The position numbers and the translations under genes were made by a program. A stretch of DNA of 64,000 nt from Psychrobacter sp. M13 (GTDB lineage Bacteria; Pseudomonadota; Gammaproteobacteria; Pseudomonadales; Moraxellaceae), in the NCBI RefSeq assembly GCF_030718935.1, contig NZ_CP132194.1, forward strand, positions 2,542,001-2,606,000, given 5' to 3'. Below are positions 9,843-19,535 of this stretch, piece after piece. Position 1 is the stretch's first letter. Each line of letters opens with the position of its first letter. The notes beneath the pieces were generated by a model that was not told the DNA's origin, made no database searches, and was given only the letters and a program-made list of their open reading frames with translations.

Positions 9843-10619
9843 CTACTTGCCACCTGAGATTATAAAGTTGCTACCGCAATTATTTACGGGTTGACTACAA
9901 CTACTAAACTGGCTGCCCTCATAGCAAATATGTACATCAGTCAATATAGGCTGGCGACGATTGCCATCTTGGCAAATCAAATCGATACTTGATGATGACA
10001 TTCCACTATTAAGGCGAGTCATCTGTCCGATAAAACGAGATTTAGACACTGTATAACTGTTACCAGTATTGAGCTCACTAGGGAGCTTTAAATCACCTGC
10101 AAGGCTTACAATTTGACGGAAATAGCTGTTAGCACTAAACGGGCTACAAGCGCCATAGCGTTGCCATGCTTGGCTGCGCACGGCATTATCTGGCATGATA
10201 CGATTGACCACTTTTAATTGTAATGGCGTCAAATCAGGTTCACTACCCCGCCCACAGCGAGTGCCATAACCCAAATTCAGACCTGACACTGTCAGTGAAT
10301 AACCCTCTAGACATTGACGCATACGCGCACGCGTCGGTTGCAGCTTACATAGCGCAGGGGTCATCTCAATCATCAGAACGCGCTGACCCGACTTAGCCAC
10401 GCTAGCAGCCTGTGCTGGCATCGCCATAAATGCAGATATAGATAATAGACTGACTACCCGACTTGCTGTATGAAATGCTGAATACTGTTGCTGTAAGCAT
10501 CGAGGTTTTTTAGTAAAGCACAGACACGCTTGTCTAACCAGCTGACGATCAGTGGCTATATATCTCAGCGCTGCTCTACACTTTGGCAACGTCGGCAATT
10601 TTGGATATTTATTTGTCAT
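9843..10619 (-). CDS. RNase T2/RNase I-like secreted protein lacking both catalytic histidines
   Basis: This is a 258-residue exported protein (the start is uncertain; a TTG six codons upstream is possible). A hydrophobic segment ending in PAQAAS is the likely signal cleavage site. The mature part aligns by eye with E. coli RNase I along its length. LTVSGLNLGYG sits where RNase I has LTVHGLWPGLP, RYGACSPFSANSYF where it has KHGACFGFDPDAYF, and IDLICQ and NNCGSNFII match the C-terminal Cys regions. Thus the catalytic His of CAS I is Ser112 and the His of CAS II is Tyr155, while the structural cysteines remain. It is probably not an active RNase and may be an RNA-binding or inhibitor-type relative. 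The alignment rests on memory of RNase I. Confidence 0.7.
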   Translation of the reverse strand: MTNKYPKLPTLPKCRAALRYIATDRQLVRQACLCFTKKPRCLQQQYSAFHTASRVVSLLSISAFMAMPAQAASVAKSGQRVLMIEMTPALCKLQPTRARMRQCLEGYSLTVSGLNLGYGTRCGRGSEPDLTPLQLKVVNRIMPDNAVRSQAWQRYGACSPFSANSYFRQIVSLAGDLKLPSELNTGNSYTVSKSRFIGQMTRLNSGMSSSSIDLICQDGNRRQPILTDVHICYEGSQFSSCSQPVNNCGSNFIISGGK

Positions 10620-10793
10620 AAGTAATAAAACGGTCAAAGGTTATTAAACAATGGCAATAGTCTTATGTAGCAATACTTGGAATAAGCATAGTTACTATTA
10701 TCATGTTAACAAAACGCTTTTTTTTATATATAGCAAAATCGTAAGCTTACTAACAAATAACGACTAAATATCTTTATAAGCTTAGCCCATCAC

Positions 10794-10831
10794 AACAAAG
10801 CCATTAGCAAATAATCGCTAATGGCTTTGTT
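10794..10831. terminator. Long hairpin downstream of slt
   Basis: A perfect 15-bp stem (AACAAAGCCATTAGC and its complement) around an 8-base loop lies between slt and the RNase-like gene. It lacks a clean T tail, so it may act as a processing barrier as well as a terminator. Confidence 0.6.
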
Positions 10832-10856
10832 AGATCTTAATATCATACTGACTAAG

Positions 10857-12992
10857 TTAAAAAGCGGCTGGAATAGTACCCATACGCTGAGTGATAGGCT
10901 GAGGACGACCTAATAAGCTACTATAGACAGTGGCGTTTTCCATCACATGCTTGACATAATTACGAGTCTCAGGATAGGCGATTGACTCAACATATTGATC
11001 AGCATCTAGCGTGCCATAAACGGGCTGCCAGCGTTTGGCTTTATTAGGACCTGCGTTGTACCCTGCTGTTGCTAGTACTGGCTGATAGTTAAGCTTCGCT
11101 AGGATATCGCTCATATACCACGTGCCGTAACGAATATTGGTATCACCGCTATTAGCATTACTTGAGCTATAGGATTCACCAAGCTTACGAGCGATGTATT
11201 TTGCCGTATCGGGCATAATCTGCATCAAGCCACTAGCCCCAACACCTGAGCGGGCATTAGTCACAAAACGGCTCTCTTGGCGCATAATGCCGTAGGCCCA
11301 CGCAGGATCAATACCGGCTGACTGGCTATAACGCACTACTTGCGATTGGTGCGGCATCGGATGCGATAGCGCCAAGCTGCTCGCTCTATCAGTGTTATCT
11401 GCGGCATAAACCGCACGATCTAGCCAGCCCATATCATGAGCTTGCAAGGCGGCGGCAATAATCAAATTGTCATCACGATTATCACGCGCAACTTTTACTG
11501 CCCAGTTCCATTCGCGATTGGCATAGGCACGGCTGGCATCACCATTATACAAGGCAAAGGCGCGAGCAAAGTTGGGGTCTTGCATAGCGCGATTGCGATC
11601 AGCACCGCTGACATTCGGTAGATTACTACCTCCCAAGCTACTGATATCAAAACGCTGACCGACTTTGTCTTTTGCCATCAAGCCGTAGTATTCATTACTC
11701 TTAGCTAAGTTTTGATACATTCTCTTCGCAGTGCTCTTTTTATTATTATCACCTGATTGCTCGTAAGCGCGCGCTAGCCAATACTGCCATTGATTATCCT
11801 TTTGGGTCTCAGCATCCATCTTAGCGATCGCCTCAGCCACATCATCCCAGCGGCTAAAGCGAATCGCTGCCATTGCATAATCTTCGGCTTCTTCAAAATT
11901 AAAGTCAGCATCTAAGCTATTACGGAACCAGTCTACCGCCTCGCTATTGAAACCATCATCAGTATTATGACCCATGCGCTCTACACCAAGAATACGATAG
12001 GCATAGCGGCGTGTGTCATCATCTAGTAAACGCGTAGCGCGCTGATTGTCTTGTTTAACATCAAAGTCCAGCTGTATAGCAGCCTCACGATAAGACTTAT
12101 CTGCCAAACGCCCCATCGCGTACAAATACAAGTATTGATTCATCTGGCTATTAGGCTGCATACCAAAACGACTAAAAAACGAGGTCGGACTTAGCTGAAT
12201 TTCGCTAAGTGCTGAATAGGGAATTGAGACTCCTAGACGTGAAGACAACGACATAATATCGCCCGTTTTTCCTTTACGTAGCATACGCTTGAGACGTGCC
12301 GCTCGATCTTGATTGCTAATAAGCGCATTATTATTCATCTCGCTCGCTAGCTGCTCGCATAATGCAGGTTGCTTAAGCGTTTTGAGCCAAACGTCAGATT
12401 TGGCCGCCATAGCACGCATAGTATCGCCACCATTATTGAACCCGAGGGCAATCGCACAGCGCTCACTAGCATCAGCATTGGTAATCAGGTTTGCCACTTG
12501 ACGTACCGCTGCATAATCGCCTGAAGCCGCTTTGGTCTCGGCAAAGTCAGCGGCTAGCTTTTCTGCCATAACGGTATTAGGGTATTGACGGACAAACTGT
12601 GAAACGCTAGCAGCGCTTTGAGAGCCTATATCCAAATTCATGCGCCAATATGTTGGATACATCGCAAACAAACCACCGCTCATCTGCTGCTCATAACCAT
12701 AAAGCGCACTAGTATCACCGCGATTTTCCGCTTGGGCAGCGGCATTAAAGGCGCTGACACTACTGTCTTGGTTATAGCTATTGCCTGACTGATAGCCAGT
12801 CTCTCCTTGATAGCTCTCATTATCGCCCCATGTCAGCTCCGCACAAGCCACTTGCGATAACCCAAGCGCACTCATTGCCGTAGCTAAGCTCAACGCACTC
12901 ACTCTTAAAGTACTGGCATTAAAACGCTTATCAAAACGCTTAGTGAACGTGTCACTTTTTTGCAAAGTATTAGGCTGGTGCTGCTTTGGCAT
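10857..12992 (-). CDS. slt: Soluble lytic murein transglycosylase (Slt70-like)
   Basis: A periplasmic glycoside lytic enzyme that cleaves MurNAc-GlcNAc bonds and forms 1,6-anhydro-muropeptides, the substrates later handled by AmpD. The 711 residues start with a signal sequence ending near SQVACAE. A long helical superhelix (TPR-like, residues ~100-530) follows. The C-terminal SLT domain has YGIMRQESRF with the catalytic Glu, GASGLMQIMPDTAKYIA and ATAGYNAGP. A Ser/Tyr/Gln-rich stretch just after the signal peptide is unusual but probably only a linker. Start supported by AGAGAG. Confidence 0.93.
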   Translation of the reverse strand: MPKQHQPNTLQKSDTFTKRFDKRFNASTLRVSALSLATAMSALGLSQVACAELTWGDNESYQGETGYQSGNSYNQDSSVSAFNAAAQAENRGDTSALYGYEQQMSGGLFAMYPTYWRMNLDIGSQSAASVSQFVRQYPNTVMAEKLAADFAETKAASGDYAAVRQVANLITNADASERCAIALGFNNGGDTMRAMAAKSDVWLKTLKQPALCEQLASEMNNNALISNQDRAARLKRMLRKGKTGDIMSLSSRLGVSIPYSALSEIQLSPTSFFSRFGMQPNSQMNQYLYLYAMGRLADKSYREAAIQLDFDVKQDNQRATRLLDDDTRRYAYRILGVERMGHNTDDGFNSEAVDWFRNSLDADFNFEEAEDYAMAAIRFSRWDDVAEAIAKMDAETQKDNQWQYWLARAYEQSGDNNKKSTAKRMYQNLAKSNEYYGLMAKDKVGQRFDISSLGGSNLPNVSGADRNRAMQDPNFARAFALYNGDASRAYANREWNWAVKVARDNRDDNLIIAAALQAHDMGWLDRAVYAADNTDRASSLALSHPMPHQSQVVRYSQSAGIDPAWAYGIMRQESRFVTNARSGVGASGLMQIMPDTAKYIARKLGESYSSSNANSGDTNIRYGTWYMSDILAKLNYQPVLATAGYNAGPNKAKRWQPVYGTLDADQYVESIAYPETRNYVKHVMENATVYSSLLGRPQPITQRMGTIPAAF

Positions 12993-13450
12993 ACGGACTC
13001 TCTTTATAATATATAATGATCAATGATTCGGTATAGATAACTTAATATAGATAGCGCTATAAAATTTATAAGCTGCTCAGGCGCTTATCATACTATATTA
13101 ATTTCACTTACCACTATCCCCTTTACCTTTCATCAATAAAGAGGACAGTGGCGAGCAACACAACCGTGATAGGACTGACAACACTTAGATAAATCGTGCT
13201 ATTCATAGCGATAGTGTTGTGACAATTACTAACAGTCAAAACAAAGCAATGGTTTTGAAGCGTTATGATTGTTTTAACTTTTAATGAGATTAACAGTTAG
13301 ATAAGCAATTGATACTATTGTAATTAATTTATCATGATTGTCGCTATCAGTCTAAGCTTCTTTTTCACTTTATCAGCCAATTATGATAAAATGCGTCACC
13401 ATTAATGGCCTGTTGCCGCTATATTTGTTTATTAATCATGGATCTTCTTT
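12993..13450. other. Divergent slt/miaB intergenic region
   Basis: 458 bp that must hold both divergent promoters. A TATGAT -10-like hexamer lies at 13382-13387 upstream of miaB. I see no gene, strong hairpin or repeat. Confidence 0.4.
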
Positions 13451-14941
13451 ATGAGTGTTACTGTATTTAATCCGCGCACCAATGATAATGCAGCCACCAA
13501 ACCTGCTGTCTCTACAGTCGTAGCGCCCTCTTTCATGGAAATATCAGAACCAGCTTCAGCGACAGCGCCAACCAGCAAAAAAGTTTTTATCGCCACGCAA
13601 GGCTGTCAGATGAACGTCTATGATTCTGACAAAATGCTCGACGTGCTTGGCGATTCGCACGGTATGCAGGTCACTCATAATATCGATGAAGCTGACGTGC
13701 TCTTGATGAATACCTGCTCAATCCGCGAAAAAGCTCAGGAAAAGGTGTTTTCTGAGCTTGGACGCTGGCGTAAGCTTAAAGAGAAACGTCCTGATCTAGT
13801 GATTGGTGTAGGCGGCTGCGTGGCATCGCAAGAAGGCGATAACATTCAAAAGCGTGCGCCTTATGTCGATATGGTCTTTGGCCCGCAAACTTTGCATCGC
13901 CTGCCAGAGTTGTACGATCAGTCCAATCAGCAGAAAGATATCGCACCCAAGAATCGCATTGGTACGATCGATATCTCCTTTCCTAGTATTGAAAAGTTTG
14001 ATTTTTTGCCTGAGCCAAAAGTTGATGGGTTTAAAGCCTTTGTCTCTATTATGGAAGGCTGCTCAAAGTATTGCTCATTCTGCGTTGTTCCTTATACGCG
14101 CGGTGAAGAATTATCACGTCCACTCGATGATGTATTGGCTGAGATCGATAGTCTTGCCATGCAGGGCGTACGTGAGATTAATCTATTAGGTCAAAACGTC
14201 AATGGCTACCGCGGCGAAAAAGACGATGGCAGTATTTGTCATTTTGCTGAGCTATTGCACTACGTGTCACATGTCGATGGCGTTGAACGCATCCGTTATA
14301 CCACTAGCCATCCGCTAGAATTTACTGACGATATTATTGATGCTTATGCACAATTACCTGAGCTAGTTTCACACTTGCATCTACCTGTACAAAGTGGATC
14401 GAACGCGATACTTGCGGCGATGAAACGTAACCATACTATCGATGTCTACACCACTCAAATTGAAAAACTCAAAGCGGTGCGCCCTGATATTCATTTATCG
14501 AGCGACTTTATTATTGGCTTCCCTGGTGAGACCGATCAAGACTTTCAGGATACGCTTGATTTAGCAAAAGCATTAAACTTCGATCACTCTTATAGCTTTA
14601 TTTACTCCAAGCGTCCCGGCACGCCAGCCGCAGAATTACCTGATGATGTCAGCTTTAAGACCAAAAAAGCGCGCTTAGCTGAATTTCAAAAGGTAATCAT
14701 CGATTCTACTTTGCAAAAATCGCACGATATGGTCGGAACCACCACGCGCGTACTCGTTGAGCAAGTCGCCAACCGCCATCCTGATTGCTTAATCGGTACT
14801 GCTGATAACACGCGTACGGTGATGTTCCCGTATGACGAAGATAAAATGGCTGAGCTACTAGGCAAAATCGTTAGCGTACGCGTGACTGATTTTGTGAGTC
14901 CGCACATGGTTAAGGGCGAGTTAGTTGAGGTTTTGGCTTAA
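13451..14941 (+). CDS. miaB: tRNA-2-methylthio-N6-dimethylallyladenosine synthase MiaB
   Basis: MiaB is a radical-SAM methylthiotransferase that adds the 2-methylthio group to i6A37 of tRNAs reading UNN codons. The 496 residues have an N-terminal UPF0004 domain with Cys52 (ATQGCQMN), Cys89 and Cys123 for the auxiliary cluster. The radical-SAM motif GCSKYCSFC has Cys204, Cys208 and Cys211, followed by [11 protein letters not shown] and a C-terminal TRAM domain. About 42 Thr/Ala/Ser-rich residues precede the conserved core, longer than in E. coli. A hairpin with T tail follows. Confidence 0.97.
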   Translation: MSVTVFNPRTNDNAATKPAVSTVVAPSFMEISEPASATAPTSKKVFIATQGCQMNVYDSDKMLDVLGDSHGMQVTHNIDEADVLLMNTCSIREKAQEKVFSELGRWRKLKEKRPDLVIGVGGCVASQEGDNIQKRAPYVDMVFGPQTLHRLPELYDQSNQQKDIAPKNRIGTIDISFPSIEKFDFLPEPKVDGFKAFVSIMEGCSKYCSFCVVPYTRGEELSRPLDDVLAEIDSLAMQGVREINLLGQNVNGYRGEKDDGSICHFAELLHYVSHVDGVERIRYTTSHPLEFTDDIIDAYAQLPELVSHLHLPVQSGSNAILAAMKRNHTIDVYTTQIEKLKAVRPDIHLSSDFIIGFPGETDQDFQDTLDLAKALNFDHSYSFIYSKRPGTPAAELPDDVSFKTKKARLAEFQKVIIDSTLQKSHDMVGTTTRVLVEQVANRHPDCLIGTADNTRTVMFPYDEDKMAELLGKIVSVRVTDFVSPHMVKGELVEVLA

Positions 14942-14969
14942 AACTTTAGAAGAAATTTAAGGTAATAAA

Positions 14970-15006
14970 GAAAGCCGTTCGCTATTGGATAGTGAACGGC
15001 TTTTTC
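14970..15006 (+). terminator. Terminator after miaB
   Basis: A stem AAAGCCGTTC..CTA paired with TAG..GAACGGCTTT is followed by TTTTT. It is also usable by the convergent small gene on the minus strand. Confidence 0.8.
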
Positions 15007-15030
15007 GGTAAATATTAAAATTAGTTATCA

Positions 15031-15276
15031 TTACTCTGATAACCAATCCGTTTGACGCAATCGCTGCTTAGTCTCGCGACGGCGTTTTTTGCGGACGATA
15101 TCGATATCCTCTTTTTCGTGAATACCGCCTTTTCTTAACAACGGATCTAGCGCCAAATAATTACGTGGTTTGACAGCGCCCAACGTTTGCTGACTTGCAT
15201 TATTATCGGCATCATTTTTCTGTTCTAACTGGCGCTCAATTTGTTTAGCTTGTTTTAGAGTTTGTTCTAAGCTCAT
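15031..15276 (-). CDS. Small charged hypothetical protein
   Basis: An 81-residue protein, mostly charged, with no membrane segment. The first 25 residues look like a short amphipathic helix (LEQTLKQAKQIERQLEQK). The middle holds NYLALDPLLRKGGIHEKED, and the tail is strongly basic (VRKKRRRETKQRLRQ), suggesting contact with nucleic acid. I do not recognise the family. AGGATA precedes the ATG, and it lies downstream of rtcB on the same strand, 147 bp away. Confidence 0.6.
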   Translation of the reverse strand: MSLEQTLKQAKQIERQLEQKNDADNNASQQTLGAVKPRNYLALDPLLRKGGIHEKEDIDIVRKKRRRETKQRLRQTDWLSE

Positions 15277-15423
15277 TTTTTTATCCTAATTTTCTATTTT
15301 TAATCAGTTCTCTTACCATTTTTATTCACGTATGGATAATTCATAAATTTCTCCTAAGTCTTTATATGTGAAGAGCTTTGCTTTAACTGAATAACAAAAC
15401 TCAGAACACAATTTGAAATGCTA

Positions 15424-16638
15424 TTAACCTTTGATACACATCACTTGCTTTAGTGTATGCACCACTTCAATCAAGTCCGTCTGATTAGCCATTACCTCGT
15501 CGATATCCTTGTACGCGCTAGGTATTTCATCGATGACACCTTTGTCTTTGCGACATTCAACGCCATCGGTTTGCGCCTTTAATTCATCGATGGTAAAGGC
15601 ACGCATCGCCTTGCCTCGGCTCATCTTGCGCCCTGCCCCATGGGAGCAAGAACAGAACGATTCACTATCACCAAGTCCACGCACGATAAACGACTTGGCG
15701 CCCATTGAGCCGGGGATAATCCCTAACTCGCCTGCATAAGCGCTGATTGCGCCTTTGCGCGTGACATAGACTTGCTCACCAAAATGCACCTCTTCATTGA
15801 CATAGTTATGATGGCAATTAATCGCCTCTTTGGTTAATTGAAACCTAGGTAAACCTACTTGTGGTGACTGCAAAGCCTTAATGACCAAACGCATCATCTC
15901 GCGGCGGTTTTCTAGTGCGTAATCTTGCGCCCACTCGACCGCTTCGAGGTAATCGTCAAAACTGTTCGAGCCTGCAGCAAAGTAAGACAGATCACGATCA
16001 GGCACATGACCAAAGCGCGATTGACGCTCTTTTTTGGCAAGATTAATAAAGTACTGCCCTATGCAATTACCGATGCCGCGACTACCAGAATGTAGCATGA
16101 CCCAAACGTCTTGATTCTCATCTAAGCACAGCTCGATAAAGTGATTACCACCGCCCAGCGTGCCGATTTGCTTGGCCAACGTGCGCTCAAAACCTCTAAG
16201 CATTTTGAGCAAACCTGGATGCTTATCAGTGATAGGCTTGAGGCGTTTCGCAAGTGGGTCAAGCGTTGAGTGCTTAGCTTGAATTTGCTTATGCATATTA
16301 AAACCAACAGGCACTTGCTGCTCGACCGCCAAGCGCACTGATTTCAAGCTATCTGGCAAATCACTTGCCGTTAATGACAAGCGCACTGCATTCATACCGC
16401 AGCCAATATCGACGCCAACGGCTGCTGGGATAATGGCAGATTTGGTCGGAATCACGCTACCGACCGTCGCGCCTTTGCCGACATGCACATCAGGCATTAC
16501 TGCGATGTGGGAATGCACAAACTCCAGCTGCGCTAAATTGCGCAATTGCTGTAAAGCGCCTTGCTCGACATCCGTGGTATAAATTTTGACAGGGACGCCG
16601 TGTTTACCGCTTTTATTTAATACTAATTGAATACTCAT
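15424..16638 (-). CDS. rtcB: RNA-splicing ligase RtcB
   Basis: RtcB joins 2',3'-cyclic-phosphate (or 3'-phosphate) RNA ends to 5'-OH ends using GTP and Mn2+. The 404-residue protein has the metal-site motifs GVDIGCGMNAV, LGGGNHFIEL and HSGSRGIGN. The C-terminal FCSCSHGAGRKMSR contains the His that carries GMP. Its length matches the E. coli protein (408). No rtcA or rtcR gene lies beside it, so the sigma-54-controlled rtcBA arrangement of enterobacteria is absent. Confidence 0.95.
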   Translation of the reverse strand: MSIQLVLNKSGKHGVPVKIYTTDVEQGALQQLRNLAQLEFVHSHIAVMPDVHVGKGATVGSVIPTKSAIIPAAVGVDIGCGMNAVRLSLTASDLPDSLKSVRLAVEQQVPVGFNMHKQIQAKHSTLDPLAKRLKPITDKHPGLLKMLRGFERTLAKQIGTLGGGNHFIELCLDENQDVWVMLHSGSRGIGNCIGQYFINLAKKERQSRFGHVPDRDLSYFAAGSNSFDDYLEAVEWAQDYALENRREMMRLVIKALQSPQVGLPRFQLTKEAINCHHNYVNEEVHFGEQVYVTRKGAISAYAGELGIIPGSMGAKSFIVRGLGDSESFCSCSHGAGRKMSRGKAMRAFTIDELKAQTDGVECRKDKGVIDEIPSAYKDIDEVMANQTDLIEVVHTLKQVMCIKG

Positions 16639-17343
16639 TCAATAATATTCCATTTTTAATTCTTATTTAATTTTATTATCATACGTCTAATTAAATTTTA
16701 TTAAAATTAAGACACAACTCTGTCATCCTAATTTAATAAGAATTTTAATTTTATAAATTTTAAATAATAAAATACCATTATCTTTATTTAAGCCAAATAA
16801 ATGACATCAACAAAAATATGAATTATTTTGATGAGTTTTAAAGAATATAATAACTAAAGAGATGACGCTATTTCATATGACTGAGTAATTACGATACAAC
16901 AAAATATGCCGTCGATAATACTCAATACCGTATTTAAGAGAGCGCTTACTACTATTGAGTAAAGCGAGTCTACTATGCAGTTAACTTTATAGAGAGTGCT
17001 TAGAATAGATAGCTAAGAGTAGCCAAACCTCTGGAAGTCATTACTGCTGTCATTTGCTTAGTACATTCAATCTTTAAAAACATCGTATTATTGGAATGGG
17101 ACATAGTGATTCCTCCGTCAGTTATGGCTAATGGTCAAAGGTTGACCCTAGCAGATTAGATAAGATGTGTTATAGCAAAGCACTATAACCTTGTCGAATA
17201 ATAATAACGCTTTAAAAATTAAAGTCAATATTTATTTTTAACTATCTCATAAATATATAATATATTTTTAAATTCATATTATACACTTAAAACTACCTCA
17301 AATTTTATGCATGTTCATAAAATCAATGTTCAACTATTTATTA
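16639..17343. other. Long AT-rich gap between rtcB and the LysE gene
   Basis: 705 bp, very AT-rich at 16640-16900 and again at 17200-17340. It holds one possible small gene (17000-17104, described separately) and an inverted repeat GTTATAG..ACTATAAC at about 17168-17190 upstream of that gene. Nothing else can be assigned. Confidence 0.5.
17000..17104 (-). CDS. Possible 34-residue small protein with strong ribosome site
   Basis: The reading MSHSNNTMFLKIECTKQM (first 18 residues) continues to TLSYLF and a TAA stop. It is preceded by ACGGAGGAATCACT, one of the strongest Shine-Dalgarno sequences in the window, with a 7-8 base spacer. The peptide has no clear membrane segment. It could be a real small protein, a leader peptide or chance. 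The quality of the ribosome site within otherwise empty sequence is the only support. Confidence 0.35.
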   Translation of the reverse strand: MSHSNNTMFLKIECTKQMTAVMTSRGLATLSYLF

Positions 17344-18090
17344 TTAACTTATAAAATGACTAATCACTTCGAATAATAATGCCGCTGCAATTAACATAAA
17401 AATAACACCACACATTCTATTGAGCCAAGCTAAACGATTGCCAACATCGAGCCAACCCGCCAGCTTTTTACCGCCAAGGGTATAGATAATTTGCCAAATA
17501 GTTTCGCTTAAAAATAGCCCGATAGTGAGCAATATATATTGCGGCCAAAGCGGCGCGCTAAAATTAATAAATTTAGGAAAAAAAGCGGCAAAGAACAAGA
17601 TAGCCTTTGGATTAGACAGTGATACCCAAATGCCCGTACGAAACAAAACCATATTGCTAGGACTAGATTTAGTCGCCGCGCTGGATAAACTACGGGGTTT
17701 AGGGTGCGACTGAGAGCTGTAGACAGCACTATCTTTTGCTTGGTCCAAATAATCCGCAGCGACCTCTGCACTCATTTCGCGAGCATCCTCCATCAAGCTA
17801 CTATCACCACTATCACGCCATGAGCTTATCCCTAAATAAATAAGGTATATCGCACCGATTGTCTTGATAACCTCTAAAGCCCAAGGCTGTTGGCGACTGA
17901 TAACATCCAGTCCTAGTAGCGTAGATAGAAGCAGCATAAATAGCCCAAGGCTTAGACCTGCTAGCGTCCATATAGTACGTTTTACCCCATAATTCATGCC
18001 ATATTGAAACGCCAACAGCATATTGGGGCCTGGCGTTGCCGATATAAAAAAAGTGCTAGCGAAGAATACTGCAAATAGATGCCAAGACAT
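17344..18090 (-). CDS. LysE/RhtB-family amino-acid exporter
   Basis: A 248-residue inner-membrane protein of the LysE/RhtB exporter family, which effluxes amino acids or homoserine lactone-like compounds. It opens with the family signature ISATPGPNMLLAFQYGMNYG, followed by six hydrophobic segments. A hydrophilic insertion of about 50 residues (near 95-145, Ser/Asp-rich) separates segments 3 and 4, making it longer than the usual ~205. GLSNPKA-type sequence appears as SLSNPKAILFFAAFFPKF. Substrate is unknown. AGGGG precedes the ATG. Confidence 0.88.
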   Translation of the reverse strand: MSWHLFAVFFASTFFISATPGPNMLLAFQYGMNYGVKRTIWTLAGLSLGLFMLLLSTLLGLDVISRQQPWALEVIKTIGAIYLIYLGISSWRDSGDSSLMEDAREMSAEVAADYLDQAKDSAVYSSQSHPKPRSLSSAATKSSPSNMVLFRTGIWVSLSNPKAILFFAAFFPKFINFSAPLWPQYILLTIGLFLSETIWQIIYTLGGKKLAGWLDVGNRLAWLNRMCGVIFMLIAAALLFEVISHFIS

Positions 18091-18130
18091 CGACGAACCC
18101 CTAGTTTATTAATTAAAAATACTACAAATA

Positions 18131-18165
18131 TAAAAAAGTAAACACCGCCATAATGACGGTGTATT
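18131..18165 (-). terminator. Hairpin in the argE-LysE gap
   Basis: ACACCG / CGGTGT stem with a T-rich tail on the minus strand, placed after the argE stop and before the LysE gene. It probably terminates argE. Confidence 0.6.
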
Positions 18166-18244
18166 TCACAGCAATAACTCTATCTAAAATACTTGGCGTA
18201 AGGTGGGTTAGCTCAAGCGTAACACACCGATTCCAAAGTACAAA

Positions 18245-19480
18245 TCAATCAACTATACAACTCTCTAGCAAACGTTGCAGGAAAACATCGCAGCGCTCAA
18301 GCTCACTAAGCGCAACATACTCATCGGCTTTATGGGCTTGCTCAATACTACCTGGACCGCAGATGATCGTTGGAATACCTGCATCAGTAAACTGCCCGCC
18401 CTCAGTGGCATAAGCGACTTTATGACGCTTGTCATCGTCAACCAATGCAGCTATCAATTTTTGCAGCTCATCATTGGTATTATCAGTCATGGCAGGCACG
18501 CTCTCTAGATGCTGTAGCTCAATACCTGTATCGGCCGAGCGCGCTTGCATCTGTGCGTTCAGCTCAGCGATTCTACTTTGAATAGGCGTCAATATATCGT
18601 CTTGCGTCATATGCGGCAGATTACGATAATCAAAGGTAAACTCGCATAGATTCGGGACAATATTAGTTGCCGTGCCGCCTTGTATTGTACCGACTGATAG
18701 CGTCGAGTACGGCACATCAAACAGCGCATCGCTATCATCACGATGGCTTAATTGCTCAGCCAAATCATCGACAAAGCCGATCATTTTGCTAGCATAACTT
18801 ATGGCATTGACGCCTTGAGTAGTCAATGATGAATGAGCAGACTTGCCATGGACGCGACAACGATATACCGCAATGCCTTTATGCGCCACCACCATTGTCA
18901 TCAAAGTTGGCTCGCCCACGATACAGTAATCAGGCTGGATACCACGCGCAGCCAAATCAGCCAAGATGAGTGGCGCGCCCAGGCAGCCTACCTCTTCATC
19001 AAATGATAAAGCCAAATGAATAGGACGTTTTAACTTACCAGCCTTAGACAGCTCAACAGCTTGAGGTAATAGCATTAATGCACAAGCGATAAAGCCTTTC
19101 ATGTCGCATGATCCGCGCCCATAAAGCTTGTCACCACGAATAGTAGCGGTAAACGGATCAGAGCTCCAATCTTGCCCATCGACAGGTACGACATCGGTAT
19201 GACCCGATAGCACCAGCCCGCCATTTACCACATCGGCATTTTTACCTGCTGGTACGGTGACGAATAGATTGGCTTTATCTTGCGCTGCATTAAAAGTTAA
19301 ATCGACTGCTAAGCCTAACTGCTCACAATAAGCCTGCACATCTTTAATCAAAGCTATATTTGAATGACGACTCACGGTGTCAAAGCCAATCAAACGCGTC
19401 AGCCAGTCGATACTGTTTTGAGGATAATTTTTCATATCATTGCATAGGTTTTCTTCAATTTTACTAGTTGTTACAGCCAT
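18245..19480 (-). CDS. argE: Acetylornithine deacetylase
   Basis: An M20-family zinc hydrolase that removes acetyl from N-acetylornithine in arginine synthesis. The 411 residues carry LSGHTDVVPVDGQDWSSDPF (metal His and Asp), GRGSCDMKGF (bridging Asp), SFDEEVGCLGAP (catalytic Glu pair) and TEGGQFTDAGIPTIICGPG. The last of these is typical of ArgE over DapE. The N-terminus is about 15 residues longer than in E. coli, but AAGGGA supports the chosen start. Its presence means the acetyl group is released as acetate here, unless an ArgJ exists elsewhere. Confidence 0.92.
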   Translation of the reverse strand: MAVTTSKIEENLCNDMKNYPQNSIDWLTRLIGFDTVSRHSNIALIKDVQAYCEQLGLAVDLTFNAAQDKANLFVTVPAGKNADVVNGGLVLSGHTDVVPVDGQDWSSDPFTATIRGDKLYGRGSCDMKGFIACALMLLPQAVELSKAGKLKRPIHLALSFDEEVGCLGAPLILADLAARGIQPDYCIVGEPTLMTMVVAHKGIAVYRCRVHGKSAHSSLTTQGVNAISYASKMIGFVDDLAEQLSHRDDSDALFDVPYSTLSVGTIQGGTATNIVPNLCEFTFDYRNLPHMTQDDILTPIQSRIAELNAQMQARSADTGIELQHLESVPAMTDNTNDELQKLIAALVDDDKRHKVAYATEGGQFTDAGIPTIICGPGSIEQAHKADEYVALSELERCDVFLQRLLESCIVD

Positions 19481-19535
19481 TGGACGTCCCTTTTAACTTA
19501 TCAAATCTAACAAACATAAGTAGTGCTTAGACTCA

